Assembly: GCA_963693085.1 (NCBI GenBank)
Contig: OY856410.1
Coordinates: 567,148,406-567,212,405, forward strand
Source: Alisma plantago-aquatica
Lineage: Eukaryota; Streptophyta; Magnoliopsida; Alismatales; Alismataceae
DNA length: 64,000 nucleotides
Direction of reading: 5' to 3'
Below the pieces are notes generated by a model, which saw nothing but the letters and a program-made list of their open reading frames with translations, did not search any database and was not told where the DNA came from. Below, in pieces: positions 1-10,694 of this stretch (the stretch's first letter is position 1; the number at the start of each line of letters is the position of its first letter). The position numbers were made by a program, and so were the translations under genes.

Positions 1-895
1 GAAAGAATTTTCCTTTGGTTTCAAATTGCCCAATTCGATTGGGAATAATATTGGTGTTCGATACCAATTGGGAAAGAAACAAGGAAAGTCTTTTTGAGCC
101 GGATTAGGACCATGAACCGATCGGTTCAGGGCACCAACCGATCGGTTGGAGTGCCCCAAACGATCGGCTCAGGTCCAACCGATCGGCTCAATGGCCGAAC
201 CGATCGGTTCAGTTGTGAACTGATCATTTCAAGTTGCGAACCGGTTGCTTTTTGTGGAAAATTCTCGAACCCTTCTACTCCTGCTTTAGTCCCACATTGC
301 TCGGGATGGAGAACCTTGTCCCATGACTCTCCTATATATATAGGGGTATTGGGGGCTTCTCAAAGTACAGCTCAGTGCAACCAGTTGCTCTGCAAGTTGT
401 CGTTCTCTCTGGTTTTGGTAACCGTGAGAGAGCCCGAGCAAGTGCTTCCCGCAAAAGGGAGGTGCAGCAAGGGAAGGACAACTGCAGTTGCAACAGGAGG
501 CAGGAGAGCGTGTTGGCGACTAGTACGTCAACAGGAGGGTGCGACTCCTTCCACTTCCTTGTGGGACAAGGAGAGTGGAGTTCCAGGTGGTCCGTGTGGA
601 CTACTACAGAGGCGGGAGGACACTGCCGCTTAGGAGGACAACTGTCATCCGACAGTCTGGTTCGAGTAGGAGTTGTCAGTCCCGGTGCGACCAGGAGCTG
701 CACAGACACCGTCGAAGTCCAGAGTTGAAGACCGCGCATTGCGCAAGGTATTGTCGCCGAGCAAGCCTCAGGACAAGGTATGATTCCACAAACCATCCTT
801 TCCTATTATATAGACGTTGACGCGTTTCCTCGGTATGGGTTGGGGAGAAATTTTTTTGTTTCCGCTGCCTTCTCTGTCTCCCCTAAAACCCAACA
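1..895 (+). repeat. 5' LTR of Copia-1 (3' portion only)
   Basis: It matches the last 895 bp of the 3' LTR almost base for base and ends in CCCAACA just before the primer-binding site. A likely promoter lies at about 285-350: a TTTAGTCCCACATTGC-type block, then a TATATATATAG box at about 332-342, an arrangement common in plant LTRs. ORFs of up to 154 codons on either strand recur in both LTRs only because the LTRs are copies; none resembles a known protein. The first 1350 bp of this LTR lie outside the window. Confidence 0.93.
114..210. repeat. Palindrome cluster AACCGATCGGTT, 5' LTR
   Basis: Five copies of a 12-16 nt palindrome (type TGAACCGATCGGTTCA, variants ending GGCT) occur in under 100 bp, with a decayed sixth copy to about 227. 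The core CGATCG is self-complementary. Related clusters lie at about 1353-1546, 6766-6915 and 7039-7136 in the same element, and eroded forms occur in the related LTR near 62558-62800. Confidence 0.9.
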
Positions 896-896
896 G

Positions 897-908
897 TGGT
901 ATCAGAGC
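897..908 (+). other. Primer-binding site of Copia-1 (tRNA-iMet type)
   Basis: TGGTATCAGAGC lies one base after the 5' LTR end. It is the usual complement of the 3' end of initiator tRNA-Met used by plant copia elements to prime minus-strand DNA synthesis. The match is perfect and fixes the LTR/internal border. Confidence 0.95.
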
Positions 909-2342
909 CACGTCAGCTGCTCTATATTTTAGGAATATCGATATGATCGATTTTGGTTTGTTGCCTTTATTTATTGCATACGATGCGAATAATATCGGCT
1001 TTATGCATGTCCAATCTTAAATCCACAAATCCCTAATTACATATATGATATGTATTATTAATGCACTCGATACGCGTCGCCCTTAAACGAGTTTTGTGGT
1101 GGATGTGTGTAGCGTGATTATGGCCTATAAACCCCTATCTGTGTGTGGTTGTTTGTGGTTGCTTGCATCTCGGTCTGCGCACCGATCTTCCCTCTCTTAT
1201 TCCCGATGTAACTCGAAATAATTCGAGATTCTTTCCTACCTTTGCTCCCCCCGAATGTAACTCGGGGTTTCCTTATTAAAGCAATGTAATAAATAGGATA
1301 GATTTTATTTCCTATTATGTCAAAGACCGGCGGACATCAAGACGACTGCTCAGACGGTCGGTTCAAGGAGTGAACCGATCGGTTGACCCTCCAGACGGTC
1401 GGTTCAAGGAGTGAACCGATCGGTTGATGACCGGTTCGAGGAGCGAGATGAGCGGGTGGCGGACATGACAAGATGCACGACGACCAGGTGAACTGATCGG
1501 TTAGAGGAGCCAACCGATCGGCTGGTGGCACCTAGACGACCGGATGGAGAGTACAGATCATTCATGTGATGAGTTGATCAACTCGGAAGGCAAGGCACAG
1601 AGTTCATCTTGTACAGGTTGCATGTGATGTAGACCTAGATGACCGTGATTCCTCTTGGCTCGAGGAATCACATTAGGATGGCCATAATCATCGCTTTTTA
1701 TCGTTTTGTGCATGTTTTCTATGGGATATAGCATGTATATGATACGTACTATGTATTGTGGTGATTGGATATGTATATGTATATAAAACCAAATCCCTCA
1801 TTAAAATATTAAGTCTTATATGCATTCCATTAGCGGCACACATGAAAAGCTCGATCGACCAAGCGTAGGTTACGCCAAAGTGTGGTGCGCCGTCTATCTT
1901 GTGGAAGTGTGAAGGGTAGACATGTAGGTTCTGCCAAAGCAGGGTGCATGTTCTACCGTGTCGGCTTTTGGGTTAGACTTAACTGGTGATTCTTAGAGTG
2001 TCTAAGCCCAGAGGCAAAGAATGTTCATGGCAAGGTGTTGTGCATGTTCATTCAACAAGAGTTGCATATGATGCAATTGGCAAGAGTTGCCTACCTGAGA
2101 GATCTAAGTTGTGGGCGATCAGCCAAAGCTGACTCATGACTTAGAGGATTTCAGGATCTTGCCCACTAGAAGGTTGTACGCTGCAATCTTCCGAATTGAT
2201 GGTCAGGGCTATCAATTTGAAGTAAATAGTGGGAGCGATAATTAATTAAAGGCCTAATTATATCGTCAAATTTTCAAATCAATCAAATAAGTCAAAAATG
2301 AGTTTTTGGACTAAAATTGCATATTTTCCTTTTGTAGTTCAA
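909..2342 (+). other. Untranslated internal leader of Copia-1
   Basis: About 1.4 kb lies between the primer site and gag with no meaningful ORF. It holds a second palindrome cluster at about 1353-1546: GACGGTCGGTTC and GAACCGATCGGTT alternate, and the stretch CAGACGGTCGGTTCAAGGAG is repeated at a spacing of about 45 bp. The segment at 1840-2230 is rich in short imperfect repeats around GGCAAGAGTTG and GTAGGTT. No splice or coding signal was recognised. Such leaders usually carry packaging signals, but nothing here identifies one. Confidence 0.6.
1353..1546. repeat. Palindrome cluster, internal leader of Copia-1
   Basis: At least six copies of the GACCGGTC/AACCGATCGGTT family occur in about 190 bp, some paired as GACGGTCGGTTC - 8 nt - GAACCGATCGGTT. 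The spacing is regular enough to suggest local duplication. This cluster is outside the LTR, so the motif is not only an LTR feature. Confidence 0.8.
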
Positions 2343-3197
2343 ATGGCAACAAACAACAACAACTTTTCTTTGCGATCGGTCCTTGACAAGGACAAGCTAA
2401 ATGGGACAAACTTCCACGACTGGTATCAGACATTACGAATTGTTCTCACTCAAGAGCGTAAGCTCTATGTCCTGGATACTCCAATTCCAGAGGAACCCGC
2501 TCCTAATGCACCAAGGACAGAAAGGGATGCTTACAAGAAGCATTCTGATGATGCCATTGATGCAAAGTGGTTGATGCTATGTTCAATGAACCATGAGTTG
2601 CAGAGGCAACATGAGAACATGGGTGTCATAGAGATGATTTTGCATCTCAGGAACATGTATGAAGATCAGGCACGGCAAGAGAGGTACAATGTTTCTAGGG
2701 CGCTGTTCAAGTGCGTCATGACAGAAGGAGATCCAGTTGGTCCTCACACACTCAAGATGATTGGGTATGTGGAGAACCTGCAGAGACTGGGATTTCCACT
2801 GAGCCAAGAGTTGGCTACTGACATGATACTGCAATCGTTGCCAGAATCTTACAGTCAGTTTGTGATGAACTACAACATGAACAACTTTGATAGGCCACTG
2901 TCAGAGTTGTTGGGCATGTTGAGGACAGCCGAGTTACAGATGAAGAAGGATAAGCCTAAGTCTGTGATGGTGATCACGAGCAAGAAAGGCAAGTCCAAGC
3001 GCAAGGGCAAGGGCAAAGCTAAGAAAGGTTCTGAAGCTAGCCAGGAGTCCAAGCCATCTTCATCTCTTAAGGCCAAGGGAGGCGTGACCAAGAAAGGAAA
3101 TTGCTACCATTGTCAAAAGTCAGGACATTGGAAAAGGAATTGTCCTCTCTACCTGGAAGAACAAAAGAAGAAGGAGGCGACTGAAGCCTCTACTTGA
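2343..3197 (+). CDS. gag: Copia-1 Gag (capsid-like protein with CCHC zinc knuckle)
   Basis: This 284-residue ORF encodes a copia Gag, which forms the cytoplasmic virus-like particle and packages element RNA. Residues 1-220 match the plant copia Gag core: an N-terminal MATNNNNFSLRSVLDKDKLNG, then GTNFHDWYQTLRIVL, then a long helical UBN2-type region. A Lys-rich stretch (about 210-245) precedes one zinc knuckle, CYHCQKSGHWKRNC, of CX2CX4HX4C type at about 254-267. I chose the ATG at 2343 over an in-frame ATG at 2298, because the extra 15 residues are hydrophobic and unlike the family, and the sequence before 2343 reads as leader. There is no stop or frameshift, in contrast to pol. In autonomous copies Gag is usually fused in frame to protease; here it ends in TGA with no protease behind it. 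Confidence 0.92.
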   Translation: MATNNNNFSLRSVLDKDKLNGTNFHDWYQTLRIVLTQERKLYVLDTPIPEEPAPNAPRTERDAYKKHSDDAIDAKWLMLCSMNHELQRQHENMGVIEMILHLRNMYEDQARQERYNVSRALFKCVMTEGDPVGPHTLKMIGYVENLQRLGFPLSQELATDMILQSLPESYSQFVMNYNMNNFDRPLSELLGMLRTAELQMKKDKPKSVMVITSKKGKSKRKGKGKAKKGSEASQESKPSSSLKAKGGVTKKGNCYHCQKSGHWKRNCPLYLEEQKKKEATEAST

Positions 3198-4165
3198 AGG
3201 TGTCATGTAAATAAACTTGTAACACTTTTTGAGGTATATGATACCAAGATGTAAAGTGTAAAGCATTCTTACTTGGGGCAAGTGTTGCCTTTATAGATAG
3301 GAATACTTTAGTTTATTTTCAGCCAATAAGGCATGTAATACAGTTGTGAACTGCTATTTCATACTTGCCAATAGATAGAAACACTTTATTTTTGCATATT
3401 GTATGACAATGATGGCAATTAATAAAGAGATGTTTCAATTTATAAAGATGTGATCTTTGTGGCAATGCCTTATTTATCTTGTGATATTTGATATGCATAA
3501 GATAAGACGATACCTAAAAGTTATAGATAACTCAAACAATTTAATTAGCATTAATCATGAGAAATTCATTTCTAGTTTCCATGTGATGGATAAAACTAGA
3601 CTCTTTTGGTTAGAGAACCAGTAAGGGACATGAATATCTTGGACATGATTAATCAATCTTCACTAATGTAGTGGGAGAATGATTATCCTATTAGGTATAA
3701 TACATGTGATGTATTTGCATACCTATTGGAATAAATGCTAATACTTCAAATGGTGTTTAGAGAAATACCAATATGAATATCTTGAAATGTTCAAGATTAT
3801 CATAAATGAAGTACAAATTTGGTAAAGTATTAATTCTTTATGAGATCAATGAATGAAATACTTGGACCAAATGTTTGAGATCCTTATGAGTGATTATGAT
3901 AGTGTATCATAGTAAACTCATGATTAAGGCATGGTGATGTCTGAATCAAGAAGGAATCATACTCTAAGGAGTTAGAGAATGATTATCAAATAACTGAATT
4001 CTTCTTAATAAATGAATACCCCATACTAATAAAAGAAATTAAGAATCACAAGGGTTGTGAGTTCTTATATCTTTAACAGATACACCTCAATTATCTATGT
4101 GATCAGTTGTTCATGTGATGAGTCAACTATCAAGATGAATATGAGGAACCGAATCTTGAGTTATG
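3198..4165 (+). other. Unrecognised internal sequence between gag and the RT remnant
   Basis: Protease and integrase should lie here in a copia element, but about 1 kb of AT-rich sequence without usable ORFs is found. I could not recognise a DSGA-type protease site, an HHCC zinc site or an integrase core. It is either pol decayed past recognition or a deletion filled with unrelated sequence. The length is too short for protease plus integrase, so loss is certain. Confidence 0.5.
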
Positions 4166-5565
4166 GTTTATGACCGTTACATCCTAAATGACATCCATGT
4201 GAACCATAAGGTATGACCTTGATGGTAGTACTCATTGGATCATATCCATAAGTACAAACGAGTCTTAAGTGTTAAGACACATGGATAACATTTTGAGAAG
4301 GATGATGCTTGTTGATTGCGACTTAATGACTAAGACATTTGGCATATGGATACTAAGACCGCATTCCTATGAGGAATAAAACCAGGATGTGTACGTGACA
4401 CAGCCTATAAGGTTTATGAATCCACTAATGCAAATGAAGTCTATAAGTTACAATGAACTAATCAATGTGATTGATTGAGTACAAGAAACTCAAAATTGGA
4501 TCTTTATTTTGATGATATAGTCAAAGGGTTTGACTGATATGTCAAAGATAAAGAAGGGATATGTGATTTAGTGGGAGCGTGTTCACATTCCACATATTGA
4601 TGTGAAATGGAAATGTTCTAGATTGGAAATCCGAATGTGGAAATTATCTTTAAGGAAGATAGAGATGTTTCCTATGTGATAGGAATAGAGATCTATAGAG
4701 ATAGTTCTCGAAAATCTCTTGACCTGGAAAGAGAGAGCATACATTGGCAATCTGTACTGAAGTGTTCAGTATGCACAGATTCAGTGGGAGAAAACTTGTC
4801 CATGGAGTTAGTATCCCAAGGCCAAGTGTCCAATTCTTATGAAGAATGGGAACACTAAGAATAGATATGGATCTATCATGTATGTAATCATCCCATTATC
4901 TTGCATGTATGACATGGCAAGAATAAAATGCATTCATCATCTTGTATGTAGGACATGGCAATATGATGTGCTCATCCTGATAACTCGTATGTGTGACATG
5001 ATGAGTGGATGTCTGTCTGCTTCCAGTAAGTGTTACTGGAATACCATGAGAACTTGATAAGTGCTTGTGAAGCACTAGTTCTATGAAGAAGAGTTCAATG
5101 TAAAGAGTTACATTGATGCGAACTTCCGAAAGGACAGAAAATTAATCGCAATATATATACATAAGATGTATAAAAGTGAAAGTTTGTTGATAATTGGAAA
5201 TGTTCCAATAAAGCCATTTGAAAAAGGGAAATGCCGAGTATCTATGTATTAGTAAACAACAGTGGATACTATATGGATCTGAAAGTTCATGAGATGAACT
5301 TATATTCCACTCATTGATGACAAGTCTGGAATCCTTGCTCATGCAATGTGGCTAAAGGTTAGCAAATGGAATACAAGATCGCATATTACAGCAACTCCAT
5401 CTCATACGTGTGACGTACAGCGAAGAGATGAGAGACATGCAATTTATACAGACTTTGGCAATGTGTTGCCATTACTCACTATGTTTGCACTAAGAGCACA
5501 GTAACATGTGGGACATGTTTGAAGATCACTATGAATATGATTCATGGGTGATTGGCTCGCAATGC
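4166..5565 (+). pseudogene. pol: Broken Copia-1 pol: reverse transcriptase and RNase H remnants
   Basis: Reading across frames gives copia reverse transcriptase pieces in the right order: an IHKYKRV block (about 4250), a DTKTAFL block equivalent to the family's DVKTAFLNG (about 4349), STNANEVYKLQ (about 4425), the catalytic box as LYFDDIV (4502-4522, family YVDD), and SYVIGIEIYRDSS (about 4670). An RNase H piece follows at about 5290-5420 (DDKSG...AHA...RSHI), then the typical tail before the LTR. Stops, frameshifts and internal deletions are everywhere, so no enzyme can be made. The assignment rests on motif order rather than on one long match. Confidence 0.75.
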
Positions 5566-5576
5566 AAGTGGGAGTC
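5566..5576 (+). other. Polypurine tract of Copia-1
   Basis: AAGTGGGAGTC lies directly before the TGTTGG start of the 3' LTR, which is where plus-strand priming occurs. The diverged relative near 63585-63595 on the minus strand has the same layout, which supports the border. Confidence 0.85.
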
Positions 5577-6765
5577 TGTTGGTATGTATGCCCTGAGAGC
5601 CAATCATGGGATGATTGGTGGGATACATTAAGATTGATTTGATAAACATCAAAGGCAAGCTTCCAATTCTTTCTGGTTCAGTCATATGAGATAGTGATAG
5701 AACAGATTGAATGTCTAGAGAATGACAGTACTCAATGAAGTATGCCTTCAGGTTCATGACCTGAACGATGAGATCATACGGATGCTAAGAGTTTGTACAT
5801 TCTTGATATGTCCCTAGTCGGATGTCATTGTGGAAGGTAGATAGACAGCAATGACACACAAGACTAGATTGTGGTGTTGGTTGATGACAGAATCTCATTA
5901 GTCATGATATAGAGATATCAAACCAAACACATAGGTACTTGTTAGAGAACAAGTGTACCGGACAGACCCACCGTGAGTTTGACACATGGAACCATGAGAT
6001 GGTAGTCACAGTCAGTACTCACAGTGATGGTGGTGAGTGTGATTCTTAGACTCGAAATCACTGCACTCAACACATGTCGTTGGGCACACTTTGACATCAT
6101 CAAACGCAGTCCTGAAACATGGGTTGTTATAAAGGTGATGATTGGGTGGCTTTGACACATGGGGCTTTTGAGGGGTGAGTGATAGATATGGGATTTGTCC
6201 CTCCTGAGGGAGTTTGATATCCATGGCCACTTGATGGGTATGATTGAGAAAGGCGTGCACGCATGTGTGAATCAGTATATGATATTGATGTCATACATAT
6301 CTCTTCCAGTCTACTCTGAGATCAAGGAAGTGAATGAACGTTGACAGGATGACTGTTCCATGCCTCGAGTTCATTCGGGATATCAGTGACAAAGGAATTA
6401 TACATTTGCTGTAACACCATTCACGGATTGTAGGATGAAAGTTGTTCTCCAACTTTCTACTTTCACTTGGGTAGCACTGATGTGTGACTAGGCACCGCTC
6501 TTTGCTTGTGAAGTCATAAGTGTTATGGACTTTCACTGCCAACGTGAAATGGACCTGCAGGGTCACACACATAGGATTTAACCTGGAAGAGGAGATTTGT
6601 CCACAAAGCAATGTTTAGATTGATTACTAAAGGAGTTTAGTAGTTCAATTAAACACTCAATCAGTCGATAGCTTAATATCATATGGTTCAAGGTGTTGGA
6701 CGCATTGATTGGAGTATCAGATTGATTGAAATCACATTTGACTGATTTTGCCCAACCTGTGCTCC

Positions 6766-6915
6766 CAACCGATCGGCTCATGTGATGAACCGGTCGGCTG
6801 AGGTTGCTGAACCGGTCGGCTGGAGTGTCCAGGCCGATCGGCTCATGCCCAGGTTGAGACGACCGGTTCAAGAGTTGAACCGATCGGCTCAGCTGGTGCA
6901 ACCGACCAGTTGGGA
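6766..6915. repeat. Palindrome cluster in 3' LTR, first block
   Basis: Six or more copies of AACCGATCGGCT, AACCGGTCGGCT and related forms occur in 150 bp, alternating between CGATCG and CGGTCG cores. Confidence 0.85.
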
Positions 6916-7038
6916 AAGTCATGTCGGCAAGAATTTTCCTTTGGTTTCAAATTGCCCAATTCGATTGGGAATAATATTGGTGTTCGATACCAATTGGGAA
7001 AGAAACAAGGAAAGTCTTTTTGAGCCGGATTAGGACCA

Positions 7039-7136
7039 TGAACCGATCGGTTCAGGGCACCAACCGATCGGTTGGAGTGCCCCAAACGATCGGCTCAGGT
7101 CCAACCGATCGGCTCAATGGCCGAACCGATCGGTTC
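7039..7136. repeat. Palindrome cluster in 3' LTR, second block
   Basis: This is the direct counterpart of 114-210, with the same five palindromes in the same order. Confidence 0.9.
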
Positions 7137-7821
7137 AGTTGTGAACCGATCATTTGAAGTTGCGAACCGGTTGCTTTTTGTGGAAAATTCTCGAACCCTT
7201 CTACTCCTGCTTTAGTCCCGCATTGCCCGGGATGGAGAACCTTGTCCCATGACTCTCCTATATATATAGGGGTATTGGGGGCTTCTCAAAGTACAGCTCA
7301 GTGCAACCAGTTGCTCTGCAAGTTGTCGTTCTCTCTGGTTTTGGTAACCGTGAGAGAGCCTGAGCAAGTGCTTCCCACAAAAGGGAGGTGCAGCAAGGGA
7401 AGGACAACTGCAGTTGCAACAGGAGGCAGGAGAGTGTGTTGGCGACTAGTACGTCAACAGGAGGGTGCGACTCCTTCCACTTCCTTGTGGGACAAGGAGA
7501 GTGGAGTTCCAGGTGGTCCGTGTGGACTACTACAGAGGCGGGAGGACACTGCCGCTTAGGAGGACAACTGTCATCCGACAGTCCGGTTCGAGTAGGAGTT
7601 GTCACTCCCGGTGCGACCAGGAGCTGCACAGACACCGTCGAAGTCCGGAGTTGAAGACCGTGCATTGCGCGAGGTATTGTCGCCGAGCAAGCCTCGGGAC
7701 AAGGTATGATTACACAAACCATCCTTTCCTATTATATAGACGTTGACGCGTTTCCTCGGTATGGGTTGGGGAGAAATTTTTTTGTTTCCGCTGCCTTCTC
7801 TGTCTCCCCTAAAACCCAACA

Positions 7822-8455
7822 AAGAAGTCAATGTCGTTATCCTAAAACATGATCAACAGGTTTTGCAAATAATAAAAAAACAATTAATAAATTCTACCAG
7901 AGACTAAGCTTAAAGCAGGATAAAAATTTACTTTTCACATGCCTTTCAAAAATGGGAGTTTGGAACTTTACCCAAAGTAAAATTCTATCTAACTAAATCT
8001 TATGATTTTTAATTAGCTTTATTCTTCCAATGCCACATTAAATGTTCATCCACTTTCATATATTCCTAAAACACCGACAAACAAAACGTCAGTCAATATA
8101 ATAGATTATATTGGTATGTGGTGGCTACCAAACTTTTGCACATATATCATAACAACCTAATCACATCAAATAGTTGTTAGCAATCCAAGATTACATTTTC
8201 ATTATAACTTCCCAACCACTTTTACTCATGCTCTGGTATACCCTTTCTTAGGGCTTAGTCCTTGCAATGGATTTTAGGCTACCTTCTCTATCTTGAGCTT
8301 GGTACCTTGTGGGTCACCTCTGTTGGTGTCCTGTAGTCTTCCCATCTAGGTCTGGACCACTTATGACCTTTCCTCCAGGGTATTGGTCCTCATAAATCAT
8401 AAATCATAAATCATAAATCATAAATCTAGAGATGGTATCTATATATCACCTCTAA
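7822..8455. other. AT-rich sequence right of Copia-1, nothing recognised
   Basis: This is flanking sequence between the Copia-1 3' LTR and the start of LTR copy A. No ORF, RNA gene or repeat was recognised other than the 7-bp microsatellite at its right end. Confidence 0.5.
8391..8425. repeat. Microsatellite (CATAAAT)5
   Basis: Five tandem copies of the 7-mer CATAAAT. They lie next to the left end of the A/B repeat and are absent from the corresponding place left of copy B. Confidence 0.95.
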
Positions 8456-9875
8456 AGATTAGATCACATCCTTACATATATTATACCATGGTTGCTCTAA
8501 ACAAACTTATACATGCAGCTTGTCAAACATATATCAAAACTTTATCTAGTCCAATTGAGGTTCTCCTGACCTAAATCATGAGGGTAGTTCCATGCTCAGT
8601 CTCCCTGAGCTAACTCAACTCTATGAGTATCTCATATGCATATAAGTTATCTTTTCTCTCTTAGTCTAGGGTTCTCAGATTACCTTGTTGGCACTAGTGA
8701 TCAACTTCACAATTTCTAGACACAAAATCACAAACCAAAACACGATATGTTATTCTATTCATAGGTTTTCTACCCAAGAGGCACGCTTACCCAAAACTCT
8801 CTTATATATACACCACTAGAGTCCTATATGGAACCACCAACCTGAGCATGAGGCTATACAAAAACTTACATAGTTGCCTCCTCTAGGGTCTTGGGACTCT
8901 CTCTCCCTCACCCAGAAGGTAGGTACTCATATTCTTATTCACATGCACACATATAACGAGCCTCTCTTTGTCTCTAGGGTTTGTTCCTCCCAAGGACATC
9001 CAGGGTTCAACAAGACTATAGGAATCATGCACAAAGTGATTCAACTCATTCACTTAGGAGTATTCTAGTTTAGGACATATCATATCACATATTTCTCATA
9101 AGTCTCATATCTTGGAGTTTAGGTTCTCTGACCTTCTCCCTATGGGTCTCACTCTCTCTGAGTTAACCCTAACACTGGTCCTAACACTAGAGGTCCTCCT
9201 TTGTAAAAGAGATTGAGGCTCATGTTGTCTCACATCTTGTCTTAACTTAGCCTATCTTAACTTAGAAAAGGACACATACTTACTTCAAAACTCATATCAA
9301 ATCCTCAAAATGGAACTTTAATCCTTAAAGACAACATTGACTATCATAAACCATCTTATATTATCTATCTAAGACCTACATCATATCATCAAAACTAATT
9401 TATCTATTCTTCTATCACATATTCTAACAAGGCTCTAGACATCTAATCTAGAACTACTTTCTCTTCTAGACTGATGTCATTCACTTTCACTTATGTTTCT
9501 CAACCACTTCCTACTCGTACATGTGTGGGGAAACATTTTTGTAATACTTACATATATAATAACATGAACACATATTAGCTTCCAATTAGAGATATTGAGA
9601 CATTCTGTAAATTTCATCATTTATTGATCATCAAAGTATTTTTATATAGGGTTACTAACCCTAAATAGCTATATGAAGTGTTTCATATGATTTTGTGCAT
9701 CAACGTCATAATCACTGAGCTTATATGTATTAAACATGATTTATGATTTATTGATATTTTATCATAATTTTAGGCCATCGTTTGATACTTATTACTCATG
9801 AAACAGGCATAATACATCTTGCATGATATCACTGTAATTTAAGCATAAAAAGACTGATAAGATGGCTCCATCTCA

Positions 9876-9878
9876 TTC
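9876..9878. repeat. Target-site duplication TTC, left of CACTA-1
   Basis: TTC directly precedes the CACTA end and recurs directly after the other end (18826-18828). The empty homologous site in copy B (32436-32438) has TTC once. Confidence 0.93.
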
Positions 9879-9897
9879 CACTACAAAAAATTGGGCC
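9879..9897 (+). repeat. Left terminal inverted repeat of CACTA-1
   Basis: CACTACAAAAAATTGGGCC; it pairs with 18807-18825 with one mismatch. Confidence 0.95.
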
Positions 9898-9898
9898 A

Positions 9899-10310
9899 TT
9901 ATTCACGAGTGAGTCCTGTCACAAATCCCTCTCTACAAGCCCTCACAAATAGGGACGGTTGAGGGTCTGGCCCTCACAAATGGTCTGTGAAGAGAACTCA
10001 CGTGACAAATACCAGTGGCCCTCACGAATACAATTGTCACGGACCAACTGACCCTCAAGAATGTTATATTGAGGGACTATTTAGCCTTCATAAATACATT
10101 TTTGAGGGACCATTTAGCCTTCATAAATACATTTTTGAGGGACTATTTAGTTCTCATAAATACATTTTTGAGGGACTTGGATGGTCCTGGAGAATATATT
10201 TTTAAGGGATAATGCCTTCATTAATATTATTTTTGAGGGGCTATGTGGTCGTCATCAATGCAATTTTGATGGTCAATCTGGACCTTCATCAATATATTTA
10301 TGAGGGACTA
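9899..10310. repeat. Left subterminal repeat region of CACTA-1
   Basis: It holds several copies of CCCTCACAAAT-like words (9945-10035), then four tandem 33-bp units starting at 10070, 10103, 10136 and 10169 (TGAGGGACTATTTAG...ATAAATACATTTT), then decayed units to about 10310. In CACTA elements such repeats bind the TnpA-like protein. The repeating peptides that can be translated here have no coding meaning. Confidence 0.85.
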
Positions 10311-10319
10311 CTGTAAATG

Positions 10320-10690
10320 ATTTGGTTATTGATTATTGTTAAATGATAATTACTTGTTACTATAGTGAATATCAAATTTTAAATGAAAACTTTGTATACA
10401 TAACCTTAAGCAATATTTTTATAAGAGTCACATGACATCATAAGAAATTTCAACACCAAAATGACACATAAAATGTTAAATGAACTCAAACAAATTTCTA
10501 TTAATGAAGCAAAATATTATCCATACATTGCGTGCTCAACGTTGATATAAATAACGAATACATATGATTCTTAAATTTGAGATTGATGACAATCAACATA
10601 TCATGCTAGAAACTCTTAAGATCTGTAATGTCTCCATATTCCTTCAAATGGTGTGGTGCTCTTCATCAATGCCAGGCCTCATACAGTTGG
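10320..10690. other. AT-rich spacer inside CACTA-1
   Basis: It lies between the subterminal repeats and the first captured exon. On the minus strand it is downstream of the MCM9 pieces. At 10620-10690 the sequence still looks exon-like, but I cannot fix its limits. Confidence 0.4.
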
Positions 10691-10694
10691 GTAC

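Larger units (their letters stand above)
1..7821 (+). mobile_element. Copia-1, Ty1/copia LTR retrotransposon, 5' end outside the window
   Basis: Positions 1-895 repeat at about 6927-7821, and the 3' copy is bounded by TGTTGG...CCAACA, so these are the two LTRs. The 5' LTR is followed by a tRNA-Met type primer site (897-908), a gag ORF, copia RT and RNase H remnants in correct order, and a purine-rich tract directly before the 3' LTR. The internal part is about 4.7 kb. The overlapping LTR parts differ at about 14-15 of 895 positions by eye, mostly transitions at CpG, so the insertion is young relative to its neighbours. Gag is open but pol is broken throughout, which suggests a non-autonomous copy that moved with proteins from elsewhere. 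The target-site duplication cannot be checked because the left end is missing. Confidence 0.93.
5577..7821 (+). repeat. 3' LTR of Copia-1, complete, 2245 bp
   Basis: It begins TGTTGGTATG after the polypurine tract and ends AAACCCAACA, with the short inverted ends TGTTGG/CCAACA. The last 895 bp match the 5' LTR remnant. Two palindrome clusters lie inside (6766-6915 and 7039-7136). The TATA-type promoter block is at about 7258-7268. It is a long LTR for copia. Confidence 0.94.

Noticed and set aside
94..820. Overlapping ORFs of 93-179 codons in the Copia-1 5' LTR, repeated at 7242-7746
   Set aside because: They are repeated because the LTR is duplicated, overlap in several frames on both strands, and show no family motif. 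Open frames follow from high GC and the palindromes.
10070..10210. CRISPR-like array of regular repeats
   Set aside because: The repeats are directly adjacent without unique spacers, and the genome is a plant.
9987..10212. Peptide repeats (EGPFSLHKYIF-type) as a possible repeat protein
   Set aside because: They arise from four 33-bp subterminal repeats of CACTA-1; 33 is a multiple of three, so any repeat would look like a peptide repeat.
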